A DNA stretch of 44,806 bases from Streptomyces tateyamensis (GTDB taxonomy: Bacteria; Actinomycetota; Actinomycetes; Streptomycetales; Streptomycetaceae). The notes below the pieces were generated by a model. The model worked only from the letters and a program-made list of their open reading frames with translations, did not search any database and was not told the DNA's origin. The stretch lies in the NCBI RefSeq assembly GCF_003205575.1, contig NZ_PYBW01000110.1, positions 1 to 44,806 of the forward strand, given 5' to 3'. The position numbers were made by a program, and so were the translations under genes. Shown piece by piece: positions 1 through 8,293 of this stretch (position 1 is the first letter of the stretch; every line of letters starts with the position of its first letter).

Positions 1-10
1 GACCCGCTGA

Positions 11-409
11 ATACCCGAGGCCAGCCGCGCAACCGCGTGCCTGGCCACCGACAGCGCTACCGCGAGCAAGGACGACCAGGTTTCCAAGCTCTGGGCGGCG
101 ATGCAGACCACGGCCGCGCAGAGCAGCAAGAACGTTCAGCAGGTCATCCAACCGGCCGATACCGCCGCGAAGGCCGCGCCCTACCTGGCGGGTCTGGTGA
201 GCCAGCACTGCGATCTCGTTGTCACCATCGGCCCTGCCTTCGACCAAGCGGCCGGCGCTGTAGCAAGCGGATCGGCTGCGACGCGATTCAGCATCGTCGG
301 ACCGGTAGCGACCGGCTCCCCTGCGAACGTCGAATCCGTACGCGCTGACGATGCGCCTACAGTGGTCTCGCAGCAGGTGGCCACGCTCCAGCACCGGCCA
401 GGAAGTTGA
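11..409 (+). pseudogene. C-terminal fragment of a BMP/substrate-binding-type lipoprotein
   Basis: The frame is open from base 11 to a stop at 407-409 and is closed upstream by TGA at 8-10. The translation begins with an ACLATDS-like segment followed by LWAAMQ and then CDLVVTIGPAFDQA. This pattern is typical of streptomycete BMP-family (periplasmic-binding-like) substrate-binding proteins, which normally carry a signal peptide and lipobox just before the ACL segment. No signal peptide is visible, the TGA lies where it should join, and the first in-frame ATG (101) would discard the start of the domain. It is therefore probably a frameshifted or truncated remnant, but only 10 bases upstream can be seen, so an error or a frameshift just outside the window is also possible. 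The family assignment rests on resemblance and is moderate. Confidence 0.4.
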
Positions 410-442
410 CTACAGCTCCACCTGCCGAGTGCAGGCTTGGTG

Positions 443-634
443 TCAGAGGAGATGGTCCGCCTTCCCCGCCTTGATGTCCTGGATCAGGGCGCGGAGCGCA
501 GCGCGGGAGTCCGTGAGTGGCCGCTCCTCCTGGCCGGCGACCGCGATGTACGCGTTGCCGGCGGCGTCCGTGCCCAGGCGGAAGCAGTTGTTGCCCTCGC
601 CGCAGAAGGGGGGTTCCCAGGTGATGTCAGGCAT
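443..634 (-). CDS. Small partner protein of the adjacent XRE regulator (DUF397-like)
   Basis: This 63-residue protein starts 9 bases after the stop of the XRE regulator gene on the same strand, so the two are probably one transcript. It opens with MPDITWEPPFCGEGNNC, continues with an AYIAVAG strand and ends with a short helix ending in DHLL. Streptomycetes often encode a small DUF397-type protein beside XRE/DUF5753 regulators. This one has the same size and the GxGNNC-like core but not the usual WRKSSYS opening, so it is a divergent member or an analogue. It probably acts with the regulator, but no biochemical role can be read from the sequence. Confidence 0.7.
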   Translation of the reverse strand: MPDITWEPPFCGEGNNCFRLGTDAAGNAYIAVAGQEERPLTDSRAALRALIQDIKAGKADHLL

Positions 635-643
635 CGGGGGCTC

Positions 644-1495
644 CTAGAGCTGGTGGGCGATGGCGTGTATGAAGTCGCGTGACTCGGTGGTGGGGAGGGC
701 TGCGGCGGCCATCCAGTCGAGGTGTGCGCGGTACTTGGCCAACTGGGCCTCGGCTCCCAGGAATTCGGGGCCATGTGCGGAGTCGAGTTGCACCGTGTCG
801 AGTTGGGGTACCGCGCCTTCCGCGTAGAGGAGGGCGTGACCGGCGCCGGGGAAGCTGCCGCACTCCACCGGGACGACGCGGATGGTGAGGTTGTCGCGCT
901 CGGACTCGACGCAGAGGCGGTCGAGTTGGGCGCGCATCACCTTGCGGCCGCCGAAGTGCATCCGGAGGGCGGCCTCGTGGACGTAGCCGATGTACGGCAG
1001 CGGGGCCGCTCGGTCGAGAACCTGCTGACGGGCCATCCGATGGGTCACGCGCAGTTCGATCTCCAGACGGGACAGCGGCGGAAGGACTGCGGCGAAGATC
1101 GCCCGAGCATAGTCCTCCGTGTGTAGCAGACCTGGGACGTGGACGGTCTGCATGGTCTGAAGGCGCGCTGCGCACCACTCCAGTTCCGCGATGTCCAGCA
1201 GACCGGACGGCAGGGTGCCCCGGTACTGCTCCCACCAGCCCTGCTCGGAGCCGTCGGCCATGGCGGACAGGGCGTCGATGTACGCAGAGTCGGCACAGTC
1301 GTAGTTGCTGGTCAGTGTGCGCACGCGTTCCGGCGTGATGACGCGGATGCCTGACTCCATGTTGGAGATCTTCGTACGGTCCACCCCGAGCAGGCCTGCG
1401 GCGTAGTCGGTACTCACCCCGGCGGCAGTCCGGAGCTTGCGAAGTTCTGCGCCGAGGCGGCGCTGCCGCTCCGTTGGGGTCTGACGGGTAGCCAT
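644..1495 (-). CDS. XRE-family transcriptional regulator with DUF5753 domain
   Basis: The 283-residue protein has an N-terminal helix-turn-helix (residues about 13-70, with LRKLRTAAGVS, AAGLLGVDRTKISNMESG and the following helix). A C-terminal DUF5753 domain occupies about residues 95-275 (LDIAELEWCAARLQTMQTVHVPGLL, then HEAALR). This is the Scr1/BldB-partner type of regulator that is highly paralogous in Streptomyces and paired with small DUF397-like proteins. Its start lies 167 bases from the divergent ATPase gene at 1663, and the shared spacer holds a 14-bp palindrome that may be its operator. The small gene at 443-634 follows directly. Its role is probably developmental or antibiotic control by analogy; the target genes are unknown. 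Confidence 0.9.
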   Translation of the reverse strand: MATRQTPTERQRRLGAELRKLRTAAGVSTDYAAGLLGVDRTKISNMESGIRVITPERVRTLTSNYDCADSAYIDALSAMADGSEQGWWEQYRGTLPSGLLDIAELEWCAARLQTMQTVHVPGLLHTEDYARAIFAAVLPPLSRLEIELRVTHRMARQQVLDRAAPLPYIGYVHEAALRMHFGGRKVMRAQLDRLCVESERDNLTIRVVPVECGSFPGAGHALLYAEGAVPQLDTVQLDSAHGPEFLGAEAQLAKYRAHLDWMAAAALPTTESRDFIHAIAHQL

Positions 1496-1561
1496 TCCAT
1501 CCTCTCGGACTGAGGTTGGGGCCAGTGTGCCGTGGGTGGCCGGGTTCAGTCCAACTCAATG

Positions 1562-1575
1562 GTGGCAATTGCCAC
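1562..1575. promoter_or_regulatory. 14-bp perfect palindrome in the XRE/ATPase divergent promoter
   Basis: GTGGCAATTGCCAC is a perfect palindrome midway between the two divergent starts. A second, looser GGTGGC-N5-GCC pattern follows about 20 bases downstream at 1581-1594. The position suggests an operator for the XRE regulator controlling both directions, but this is inference. Confidence 0.4.
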
Positions 1576-1662
1576 TGAATCGGTGGCGCTTTGCCCCGGG
1601 CGTGGCTAGCTTCGAGTAGCCACTGATCACAGTCGGCATTCGCCTCCCGCGAGGAGTCCGCC

Positions 1663-2079
1663 ATGCCTGGAATCGAGATCCCCGCCATCCCCCGCAGTTG
1701 GCGGTTCCCCGCCCAGCTCGCCTCTGTCCCGCGCGTCCGGCGCGCGATCTTCGATGCGCTTCCCAAGCCCTGCCCTCCCCAGCTTTCCTACGAGCTGCGG
1801 CTGCTGGCCTCGGAATTGGCGACGAATGCGATCAAGTACGGTGCGTCGGCCGGCGAGGACGAGACGATCGAGCTCGTCTTCTGGACCGCCGACGGGTACT
1901 ACTGGCTCGCCGTTTCCGATCCCGGGGAGGGGTGGCCGCGCCTCAGGACGTCCGATGGGGAGGCGAGTGGCGGACGCGGGTTGGTGCTGGTGGAGGCCCT
2001 GAGCGAGGTATGGGGCGTGGCCCCGCGTGCGGTGCGGGGGAAGGCCGTGGTGGCGGGAGTTCGGCGCACCGGGTGGTAG
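1663..2079 (+). CDS. ATP-binding protein, RsbW-like anti-sigma/serine kinase fold
   Basis: The 138-residue protein is a HATPase_c_2 domain. It contains the N box ELATNAIKYG (about residues 52-61), the G1 box DPGEGWP (about 86-92) and a glycine-rich G2 segment GGRGLVLVEALSEVWG. Proteins of this size in Streptomyces resemble the anti-sigma factor kinase RsbW/SpoIIAB. Many occur beside XRE/DUF5753 genes, as here, where the pair is divergent. It may switch a regulator or anti-anti-sigma factor by phosphorylation, but no sigma factor or STAS gene lies nearby, so the partner is unknown. ATG 1663 follows a GAGGA (1651-1655), which supports the start. Confidence 0.85.
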   Translation: MPGIEIPAIPRSWRFPAQLASVPRVRRAIFDALPKPCPPQLSYELRLLASELATNAIKYGASAGEDETIELVFWTADGYYWLAVSDPGEGWPRLRTSDGEASGGRGLVLVEALSEVWGVAPRAVRGKAVVAGVRRTGW

Positions 2080-2081
2080 GT

Positions 2082-2114
2082 GCGGTGCTGGTGGTGTGGG
2101 TCCACCAGCACCGC
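2082..2114. terminator. Bidirectional hairpin terminator
   Basis: A 13-bp perfect stem (2082-2094 with 2102-2114) and a 7-nt loop lie between the convergent ATPase and FadB-type genes. There is no U-run on either side, as is usual in high-GC actinobacteria. Confidence 0.65.
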
Positions 2115-2124
2115 GAGGGGGATG

Positions 2125-4290
2125 TCAGTCGGTGAAGGTGCCGCCCTCCGCCGCCAGCCGCTCCAGGAGCGGCGGCGGGGTGAACCGCGCCCCGTACGCA
2201 GCCGCCAGCTCCCGGGCGCGGGCGGTGAAGCCGGCGACGCCGCCCTCGTAGCCGTTGATGTACTGGAGGACGCCGCCCGTCCAGGCCGGGAAGCCGATGC
2301 CGAGGATGGAGCCCACGTTGGCGTCGGCGACCGAGGTGAGGACGCGCTCGTCGAGGCAGCGGACGGAGTCCAGGGCCTCGGCGAAGAGCATGCGCTCCTT
2401 CATGTCGGTGAAGGGGATCGAGTGGTCGGGGCGGGCGAAGTGCTCGCGTAGGCCCGGCCAGAGGGCGAGGCGGCTGCCGTCCTCCGCGTAGTCGTAGAAG
2501 CCGGCGCCGCCGCTGCGGCCCGGGCGGTCGAACTCCTCGACCATGCGGTCGAGAACCGCCTCGGCCGGGTGGGGCTCCCAGACACCGCCCGACTCCTCCA
2601 CGGCCCGCCGCGCCTCAGCGCGGATCTTGCGCGGCAGGGTGAGGGTGAGTTCGTCCAGAAGCGAGAGGACCTTGGCGGGGTACCCGGCCTGGGCGGCGGC
2701 CTGCTCGATCGAGGCGGGCTCGATGCCCTCCGCGACCATCGCCACGCCCTCGTTGATGAACTGGCCGATCACCCGCGAAGTGAAGAAGCCGCGCGAGTCG
2801 TTGACCACGATCGGGGTCTTGCCCATCGCGCGGACCAGGTCGAAGGCGCGCGCGACGGCCTCCTCCCCCGTCCGCTCGCCGCGGATGATCTCGACCAGCG
2901 GCATCTTGTCCACCGGCGAGAAGAAGTGCAGGCCGATGAAGTCCTGGTCGCGGTCGACCGCCTTGGCCAGCAGGCTGATCGGCAGCGTGGAGGTATTGGA
3001 GCAGAGCAGCGCGTCGGGGGCGACGACGCCCAGCACCTCCTGGAACACCTGGTGCTTGAGCTCGACGTTCTCGAAGACCGCCTCGATGACGACGTCGCAC
3101 CCCGCCAGGTCGGCCACGGAGGCGGTCGGCTTGATCCGGGCGAGCAACTCGTCGCGCTGGGCGGCGGTCTTCCGGCCACGGGCCACCGCCTTGTCCAACA
3201 GGCCTGCGGAGTAAGCCTTTCCACGCTCAGCGGAGTCGAGCGAGACGTCCTTGAGGACGACGTCCAGCCCGGCCCGGGCGCAGGAGTACGCAATGCCCGC
3301 GCCCATCATGCCGGCGCCCAGAACGGCGACCCGGGTGACCGGCTTCCCCTCGACGGCCGGCCGCGAGGCTCCCGCGTTCACGGCGTTCATGTCGAAGAAG
3401 AGCGCCTGGATCATGTTCTTCGCGGTCTGCCCGGCCGCCAGCTCGGTGAAGTAGCGCGCCTCGATGACGAACGCGGTGTCCACGTCCACCTGGCTGCTCT
3501 CCACCGCCGCCGCCAGGATGTTGCGCGGCGCGGGGTACGGCGCGCCGTTCAGCTGCTTGCGCAGGTTCGCGGGGTACGCGGGCAGCTGCGCGGCGAGGGC
3601 CGGGGTCGACGGGGTGCCGCCCGGGATCTTGTATCCCTTGACGTCCCACGGCTGCTGGGCACTCTCGTGGGCGACCACGAAGGCGCGCGCCTTCGCCAGC
3701 AACTCCTCAGGCGACGAGGCCAGTTCGTGGACCAGCCCGTTCTCGACAGCTGCGGCCGGGGCATACTGACGCCCAGTCAGCAGCCACTTCAGCAGCGCGT
3801 CCGCCAGCCCCAGCAATCGCACGGTGCGCACCACGCCGCCGCCGCCCGGCAGCAGGCCCAGCGTCACCTCGGGGAAGCCCAGCTTGCTCCCCTTCACATC
3901 CAGCGCCACCCGGTGGTGGCAGGCCAGCGCCAGCTCCAGGCCGCCGCCCAGCGCGCTGCCGTTGATCGCGGCGACCACCGGCTTGCCCAGGGTCTCCAGG
4001 GTGCGCATCGCCTGCTTCAGCTTCAGCGAGCCGGCCAGGAACTCCCCGGCCCGCTCGGCGTCCACCTTGCCCAGCATCTTCAGGTCGCCGCCGGCGAAGA
4101 AGGTCTTCTTAGCCGAGGTGATGATGACCCCGCGCAGGCCGTCGGTGGCGGCCAGCCGCTCCACCACCGCCACGAACTCCGCGGTGAAGGCGGCGTTCAT
4201 GGTGTTCACGGACTGCTGGGGATCGTCCAGGACCAGGGTGACGATGCCCTCCTGGTCCTGCTCCCAGCGGATAACGGTCGTCTCGCTCAT
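2125..4290 (-). CDS. fadB: Multifunctional enoyl-CoA hydratase / 3-hydroxyacyl-CoA dehydrogenase
   Basis: The 721-residue protein carries out the hydration and NAD-dependent oxidation steps of beta-oxidation. The N-terminal crotonase domain (about residues 1-190) shows ALGGGLELALACHHRVA and KLGFPEVTLGLLPGGGG. The central Rossmann domain has GAGMMGAGIA, followed by SNTSTLPI and GLHFFSPVDKMPLVEII. A C-terminal 3HCDH domain completes it. The order and length fit the FadB/FadJ alpha subunit. ATG 4290 was chosen over upstream frames because GGAG lies 9 bases before it and the crotonase fold starts immediately. The thiolase gene ends 29 bases upstream on the same strand, so the two probably form the trifunctional complex. 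Substrate chain length cannot be read. Confidence 0.93.
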   Translation of the reverse strand: MSETTVIRWEQDQEGIVTLVLDDPQQSVNTMNAAFTAEFVAVVERLAATDGLRGVIITSAKKTFFAGGDLKMLGKVDAERAGEFLAGSLKLKQAMRTLETLGKPVVAAINGSALGGGLELALACHHRVALDVKGSKLGFPEVTLGLLPGGGGVVRTVRLLGLADALLKWLLTGRQYAPAAAVENGLVHELASSPEELLAKARAFVVAHESAQQPWDVKGYKIPGGTPSTPALAAQLPAYPANLRKQLNGAPYPAPRNILAAAVESSQVDVDTAFVIEARYFTELAAGQTAKNMIQALFFDMNAVNAGASRPAVEGKPVTRVAVLGAGMMGAGIAYSCARAGLDVVLKDVSLDSAERGKAYSAGLLDKAVARGRKTAAQRDELLARIKPTASVADLAGCDVVIEAVFENVELKHQVFQEVLGVVAPDALLCSNTSTLPISLLAKAVDRDQDFIGLHFFSPVDKMPLVEIIRGERTGEEAVARAFDLVRAMGKTPIVVNDSRGFFTSRVIGQFINEGVAMVAEGIEPASIEQAAAQAGYPAKVLSLLDELTLTLPRKIRAEARRAVEESGGVWEPHPAEAVLDRMVEEFDRPGRSGGAGFYDYAEDGSRLALWPGLREHFARPDHSIPFTDMKERMLFAEALDSVRCLDERVLTSVADANVGSILGIGFPAWTGGVLQYINGYEGGVAGFTARARELAAAYGARFTPPPLLERLAAEGGTFTD

Positions 4291-4319
4291 GAGAGTTGTC
4301 TCCAGAACAGAAGGGGTGG

Positions 4320-5534
4320 TCAGATGCGCTCGATGACGGTGGCGATGCCCATGCCGCCGCCGACACACAAGGTGGCCAGGCCGTAGCGCAGTTCGCGGCG
4401 CTCGAGCTCGTCGATCAGGGTGCCCAGGATCATCGCGCCGGTGGCGCCGAGCGGGTGGCCGAGCGCGATGGCCCCGCCGTTGACGTTCACCTGCTCGGGC
4501 GAGAAGCCGAGTTCGCCGATGAAGCGGAGCACCACGGAGGCGAAGGCCTCGTTGATCTCGACCAGGTCGATGTCGGCGGCGGTCAGCCCGGCCTTGGCCA
4601 GCGCCTTGCGGGTGGCGGGCGCGGGGCCGGTCAGCATGATGGTCGGCTCGGAGCCGGAGACGGCGGCGGAGACGATCCGGGCCCGCGGGCGCAGCCCGTA
4701 CCGCTCGCCGATCTCGCGGTTGCCGATCGCCACCAGCGAGGCGCCGTCCACGATGCCGGAGGAGTTGCCGGCGGTGTGCACGTGGTCGATCTTCTCGACC
4801 CAGTGGTACTTCTGCAGCGCGATGGCGTCGAAGCCGCCGAGTTCGCCGATGGTGGCGAAGGCGGGCTTGAGGGCGGCGAGGGTCTCCACCGTGGTGCTCG
4901 GGCGCAGGTACTCGTCGCGCTCCAGCACCACCAGGCCGTTGCGGTCCAGCACGGGGACCACCGAGCGGTCGAACAGGCCGTCGGCCTGCGCCTTGGCGGC
5001 GCGGGCCTGCGACTCGGCGGCGTAGGCGTCCACATCGGCGCGGGAGAAGCCGCCGAGGGTGGCGATCAGGTCGGCGCCGATGCCCTGCGGCACGAAGTTG
5101 ACGTCGAAGGAGGTCATCGGGTCCATCGCCCAGGCGCCGCCGTCGGAACCCATCGGGACCCGCGACATCGACTCGACTCCGCCCGCCAGCACCAGGTCCT
5201 CCCAGCCCGAACGAACCTTTGCCGCAGCCAGGTTGACCGACTCAAGGCCGGAGGCGCAGAAGCGGTTCTCCTGCACGCCGGCCACCGTGTCGGGCAGGCC
5301 GGCCGCGACGGCGGCGATCCGGGCGATGTCGGAGCCCTGGTCGCCGAGCGGGCTGACCACGCCGAGCACGATGTCGTCGATCGCGGCCGGGTCCAGGCCG
5401 GGCAGTCGGCGCTGGATCTCCTTGATCAGGCCGACCACCAGGTCGATCGGCTTGGTGCCGTGCAGGGCGCCGCCCTGCTTGCCGCGCCCGCGCGGGGTGC
5501 GGATCGCCTCGTAGATGAACGCTTCGGTGCTCAC
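4320..5534 (-). CDS. fadA: Acetyl-CoA C-acyltransferase (thiolase)
   Basis: This 404-residue thiolase performs the last, thiolytic step of beta-oxidation. The acylated nucleophile is C93 in ENRFCASGLES. H360 lies in NGGAIALGHPLGATGA and the second cysteine C390 is in LCVGGGMG, so all three catalytic elements are present. The start is GTG 5534, whose GTGA overlaps the stop of the racemase gene by four bases, which implies translational coupling. With the FadB-type gene downstream it makes a beta-oxidation complex. A biosynthetic thiolase is less likely given these neighbours. Confidence 0.93.
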   Translation of the reverse strand: MSTEAFIYEAIRTPRGRGKQGGALHGTKPIDLVVGLIKEIQRRLPGLDPAAIDDIVLGVVSPLGDQGSDIARIAAVAAGLPDTVAGVQENRFCASGLESVNLAAAKVRSGWEDLVLAGGVESMSRVPMGSDGGAWAMDPMTSFDVNFVPQGIGADLIATLGGFSRADVDAYAAESQARAAKAQADGLFDRSVVPVLDRNGLVVLERDEYLRPSTTVETLAALKPAFATIGELGGFDAIALQKYHWVEKIDHVHTAGNSSGIVDGASLVAIGNREIGERYGLRPRARIVSAAVSGSEPTIMLTGPAPATRKALAKAGLTAADIDLVEINEAFASVVLRFIGELGFSPEQVNVNGGAIALGHPLGATGAMILGTLIDELERRELRYGLATLCVGGGMGIATVIERI

Positions 5535-6679
5535 GGCTTCCTCTCACAGTGGTCAGGGTCCAGCAGAGCGGGGACGTGCCAGTCGCGGGCGACCTCGGCG
5601 GTGTCGGCGCCGGGTCGGGCCGGCGCGCGGCGCAGTGCCCCGGGGGTGACGGAGAACCGCGGCGCGGGGGCGGGCTGGGTGAGCCCGTCGTGTTCGAGAT
5701 AGGTGCCGCGAGAGCTCAGGTGCGGGTCGGCGGCTGCCTGACGAAGTGTCAGCACCGGGGTCACGCAGGCGTCCGAACCGGCGAACACCGCGGACCACTC
5801 GGCTGCGGTGCGGGTGGCGAACCGGGTCGCGATCAGCGCCCGCAACTCCGGCCAGCGGGCCAGGTCGTACTGCGCCGGTGCGTCGGCGGGCAGTTCGAGC
5901 AGGCGGGCGAACTCGGCGTAGAACTGCGGCTCCAGGGCGCCGACCGCGAACCAGCCGCCGTCACGCGCCTGGTAGGTGGCGTAGCAGGGGGCGCCGCCGT
6001 CCAGCAGGTTGGCGCCGCGCCGCTCCTGCCACTGGCCCTGGGCCAGCAGACCCCAGAACAGGGTCGCCAGATGGGCCGTGCCGTCGACGATCGCGGCGTC
6101 CACCACCTGGCCGGTGCCGGTGCTGCGGGCGTGCTGCAGGGCGGCGAGCAGGCCGACCGCCAGGTAGAGCGAGCCGCCCGCGTAGTCGCCGAGCAGGTTG
6201 ACCGGGATCGCGGGCGGACCGTCGGGCGGACCGATCATCGACAGCACGCCGGTCAGCGCGGTGTAGTCGATGTCGTGGCCGGCAGTGGCGGCCAGCGGGC
6301 CGTCCTGGCCCCAGCCGGTCATCCGGCCGTAGACCAGCGCGGGGTTGCGGGCCAGGCACTGCGCCGGGCCGACGCCAAGGCGCTCGGCGACGCCGGGGCG
6401 GTAGCCCTCGATCAGCAGGTCGGCGCGGGCCACCAGGTCGAGCACCGTCGCGGCGCCGCCCGGGGACTTGAGGTCGACCAAGACCGAGCGCTTGTTGCGG
6501 TTGGTGAGGTCGAGCGCCGGGTCGCCGGCCAGCGGCGAGCCGTGCGGGCGGTCCACCCGGACCACATCGGCGCCCAGGTCGCCGAGGAGCATCGCGGCGA
6601 ACGGGCCGGGGCCGATGCCGGCCAGTTCGACCACCCGGACTCCGGCCAGCGGGCCGCTCGCGCTCTGCGGTGTCGGCAC
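5531..6679 (-). CDS. Alpha-methylacyl-CoA racemase (CaiB/BaiF family)
   Basis: The 382-residue class III CoA-transferase-fold protein matches alpha-methylacyl-CoA racemases rather than true CoA transferases. H135 (AGHDIDY), D165 (NLLGDYAGGS) and E250 (VGALEPQFY) sit exactly nine residues after H126, D156 and E241 of Mycobacterium tuberculosis MCR. These are the acid/base residues that interconvert 2R- and 2S-methylacyl-CoA. Start GTG 6679 was chosen because GGGAGG lies 10 bases upstream and the fold begins with GVRVVELAG. It is the first gene of an operon with thiolase and FadB, which suggests processing of methyl-branched fatty acids or sterol side chains before beta-oxidation. Confidence 0.9.
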   Translation of the reverse strand: MPTPQSASGPLAGVRVVELAGIGPGPFAAMLLGDLGADVVRVDRPHGSPLAGDPALDLTNRNKRSVLVDLKSPGGAATVLDLVARADLLIEGYRPGVAERLGVGPAQCLARNPALVYGRMTGWGQDGPLAATAGHDIDYTALTGVLSMIGPPDGPPAIPVNLLGDYAGGSLYLAVGLLAALQHARSTGTGQVVDAAIVDGTAHLATLFWGLLAQGQWQERRGANLLDGGAPCYATYQARDGGWFAVGALEPQFYAEFARLLELPADAPAQYDLARWPELRALIATRFATRTAAEWSAVFAGSDACVTPVLTLRQAAADPHLSSRGTYLEHDGLTQPAPAPRFSVTPGALRRAPARPGADTAEVARDWHVPALLDPDHCERKP

Positions 6680-6868
6680 CTCGCCCTCGCCTCCCGGAGC
6701 ATGACAGTGGAGCTGTAACACTCGGGATGGTATGCCGGTGACTCGCCAGTAACAAGGGTGGCGGGGGTCAGAGCGTCGCGGGACCTGGGCGCCGCAGCAG
6801 CTGGGGTCCCCCACGCCCCGCGCCCACCCCCGCACCCACCGGGATCAAGGTCCACTACCCTGACCGCC

Positions 6869-7597
6869 ATGACGGACCTGGTGGCGGGCATAGCGGGACT
6901 CTGGCGGGGCCAGCGGTGGGTGGCTCGCCATCCGCGCTGGTGGGTGTTCGGGATGGTGCCCGCGCTGGTCGCGCTGGTGCTGATCGGCGCGGCACTGGCG
7001 GCGCTCTTCTGGTGGCTCGGCGACCTGGTGGACTGGGCCACCCCGTTCGCCGCGCACTGGTCGCCGGGCTGGCAGCGCTCGTTCCGCGACCTGGTCACCG
7101 TGCTGACGGCGGCCGGCGCGCTGCTGCTCGGCGTGGTCGCCTTCACCGGACTGACCCTGGCGATCGGTCAGCCGTTCTACGAGCGGCTGGTCCGCGAGGT
7201 GGCGCCGCCGCCCGGTGCGCCGGAAGTCGGCATCCTCGACTCCCTGGTCGGCGGGTTCAGGGTGGCGCTGCGGGCGGCCGGGTGCGGGGTCGGGCTCTTC
7301 CTGCTGGGCTGCGTGCCGGTGGTCGGCCAAGTGCTGGCGCCGGTGCTCGGGGTGCTGGTCTCGGGGTACTTCCTGACGGTGGAGCTGACCGGCATGGCGT
7401 TCGAGCTGCACGGGGTGCCGGCCACCGAACGGCTGCGCGGGCGGCGGGCGCTGGCGGTCGGGTTCGGGGCACCGCTGGTGCTGGCCTTCCTGGTGCCGCT
7501 GGCCACCGTCGTGCTGATGCCGGGTGCGGTCGCCGGGGCGGCGCTGCTCGCCACCGGCCTGAGCACCGCAGAGCGCCCGCACCCTACTCGCGGGTAG
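6869..7597 (+). CDS. EI24/CysZ-like membrane protein
   Basis: The 242-residue protein begins MTDLVAGIAGLWRGQRWVARHP and has four or more hydrophobic segments (about residues 23-50, 73-98, 128-160 and 185-225). GQPFYERLVREV lies between the second and third. This is the EI24-domain pattern shared with the sulfate transporter CysZ, but transport has not been shown for actinobacterial members. There is no Shine-Dalgarno sequence; TACCCT at 6856-6861 ends 7 bases before ATG 6869, which suggests a leaderless mRNA. It runs divergently from the racemase operon. Confidence 0.8.
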   Translation: MTDLVAGIAGLWRGQRWVARHPRWWVFGMVPALVALVLIGAALAALFWWLGDLVDWATPFAAHWSPGWQRSFRDLVTVLTAAGALLLGVVAFTGLTLAIGQPFYERLVREVAPPPGAPEVGILDSLVGGFRVALRAAGCGVGLFLLGCVPVVGQVLAPVLGVLVSGYFLTVELTGMAFELHGVPATERLRGRRALAVGFGAPLVLAFLVPLATVVLMPGAVAGAALLATGLSTAERPHPTRG

Positions 7598-7639
7598 AGT
7601 ACGGCGATCCGCCCGCCCCGATCCCCTGGTGACCCGCTG

Positions 7640-8293
7640 ATGAACATCTGGACCCGCCCCGCCCTCTGGTGGCGCCTGGCCATCGTGCTGTCCGCCGGGC
7701 TCGGGCTGGCCCTGGGCACCAGCTCGCTCGTCTACTTCACGGTGGAGAGCAACGTGATCGCGCTCGGCACCTTCGCCGGCGCGGTGTACTGGATGGTCCG
7801 CCGCGGCACGGTGGACGCGCCCGCGCCGCGGCTTCGCGGGGCGGCCACGCTCTACCTGCTGATCACCGGGCTGGTCGCGCACATCCTGCTCAACCACGGT
7901 GCCAACCCGCTGCCAGGCCTGACCTCGGGGCCGGACCGGCTGCAGAACTGGTCCACCTTCCTGCTGCACTACACCACCCCGGTGATGGTGCTGCTGGACT
8001 GGCTGCTGCTGAGCCCGCGCAACGCCTCGCGGTGGCGGGACATCCCGCTCTGGCTCGCCTTCCCGCTCGGCTACGCCGCGGTGACGATGGCTCGGGCGGC
8101 GCTCTTCCCGGGGTTCGAGAACAAGTACCCGTACTTCTTCTTCGACCCCACCGAGAAGGGCTACGGCTACGTGTGGCTGCAGATCGCCCAGCTGACGGTG
8201 GAGTTCGTCGTCCTGGCCGCCCTCGTGGTGGGCCTGGACCGCCTGGGCACCAGGCTCCGCCGCGCCCCGCAGCCGCTCGAGCAGGTTCCCTAG
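7640..8293 (+). CDS. Pr6Pr-family integral membrane protein
   Basis: The 217-residue protein has about six membrane segments. FTVESNVIALGTFAGAVYW follows the first, and HYTTPVMVLLDWLLLSP and FPLGYAAVTMARA lie in the second half. The motifs TVESN, HILLNH and LLHYTTP are typical of the Pr6Pr/FAR-17a-like group, whose role is unknown. It probably lies in one transcript with the EI24 gene 42 bases upstream. Its stop overlaps the stop of the toxin gene on the opposite strand by four bases. Confidence 0.8.
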   Translation: MNIWTRPALWWRLAIVLSAGLGLALGTSSLVYFTVESNVIALGTFAGAVYWMVRRGTVDAPAPRLRGAATLYLLITGLVAHILLNHGANPLPGLTSGPDRLQNWSTFLLHYTTPVMVLLDWLLLSPRNASRWRDIPLWLAFPLGYAAVTMARAALFPGFENKYPYFFFDPTEKGYGYVWLQIAQLTVEFVVLAALVVGLDRLGTRLRRAPQPLEQVP

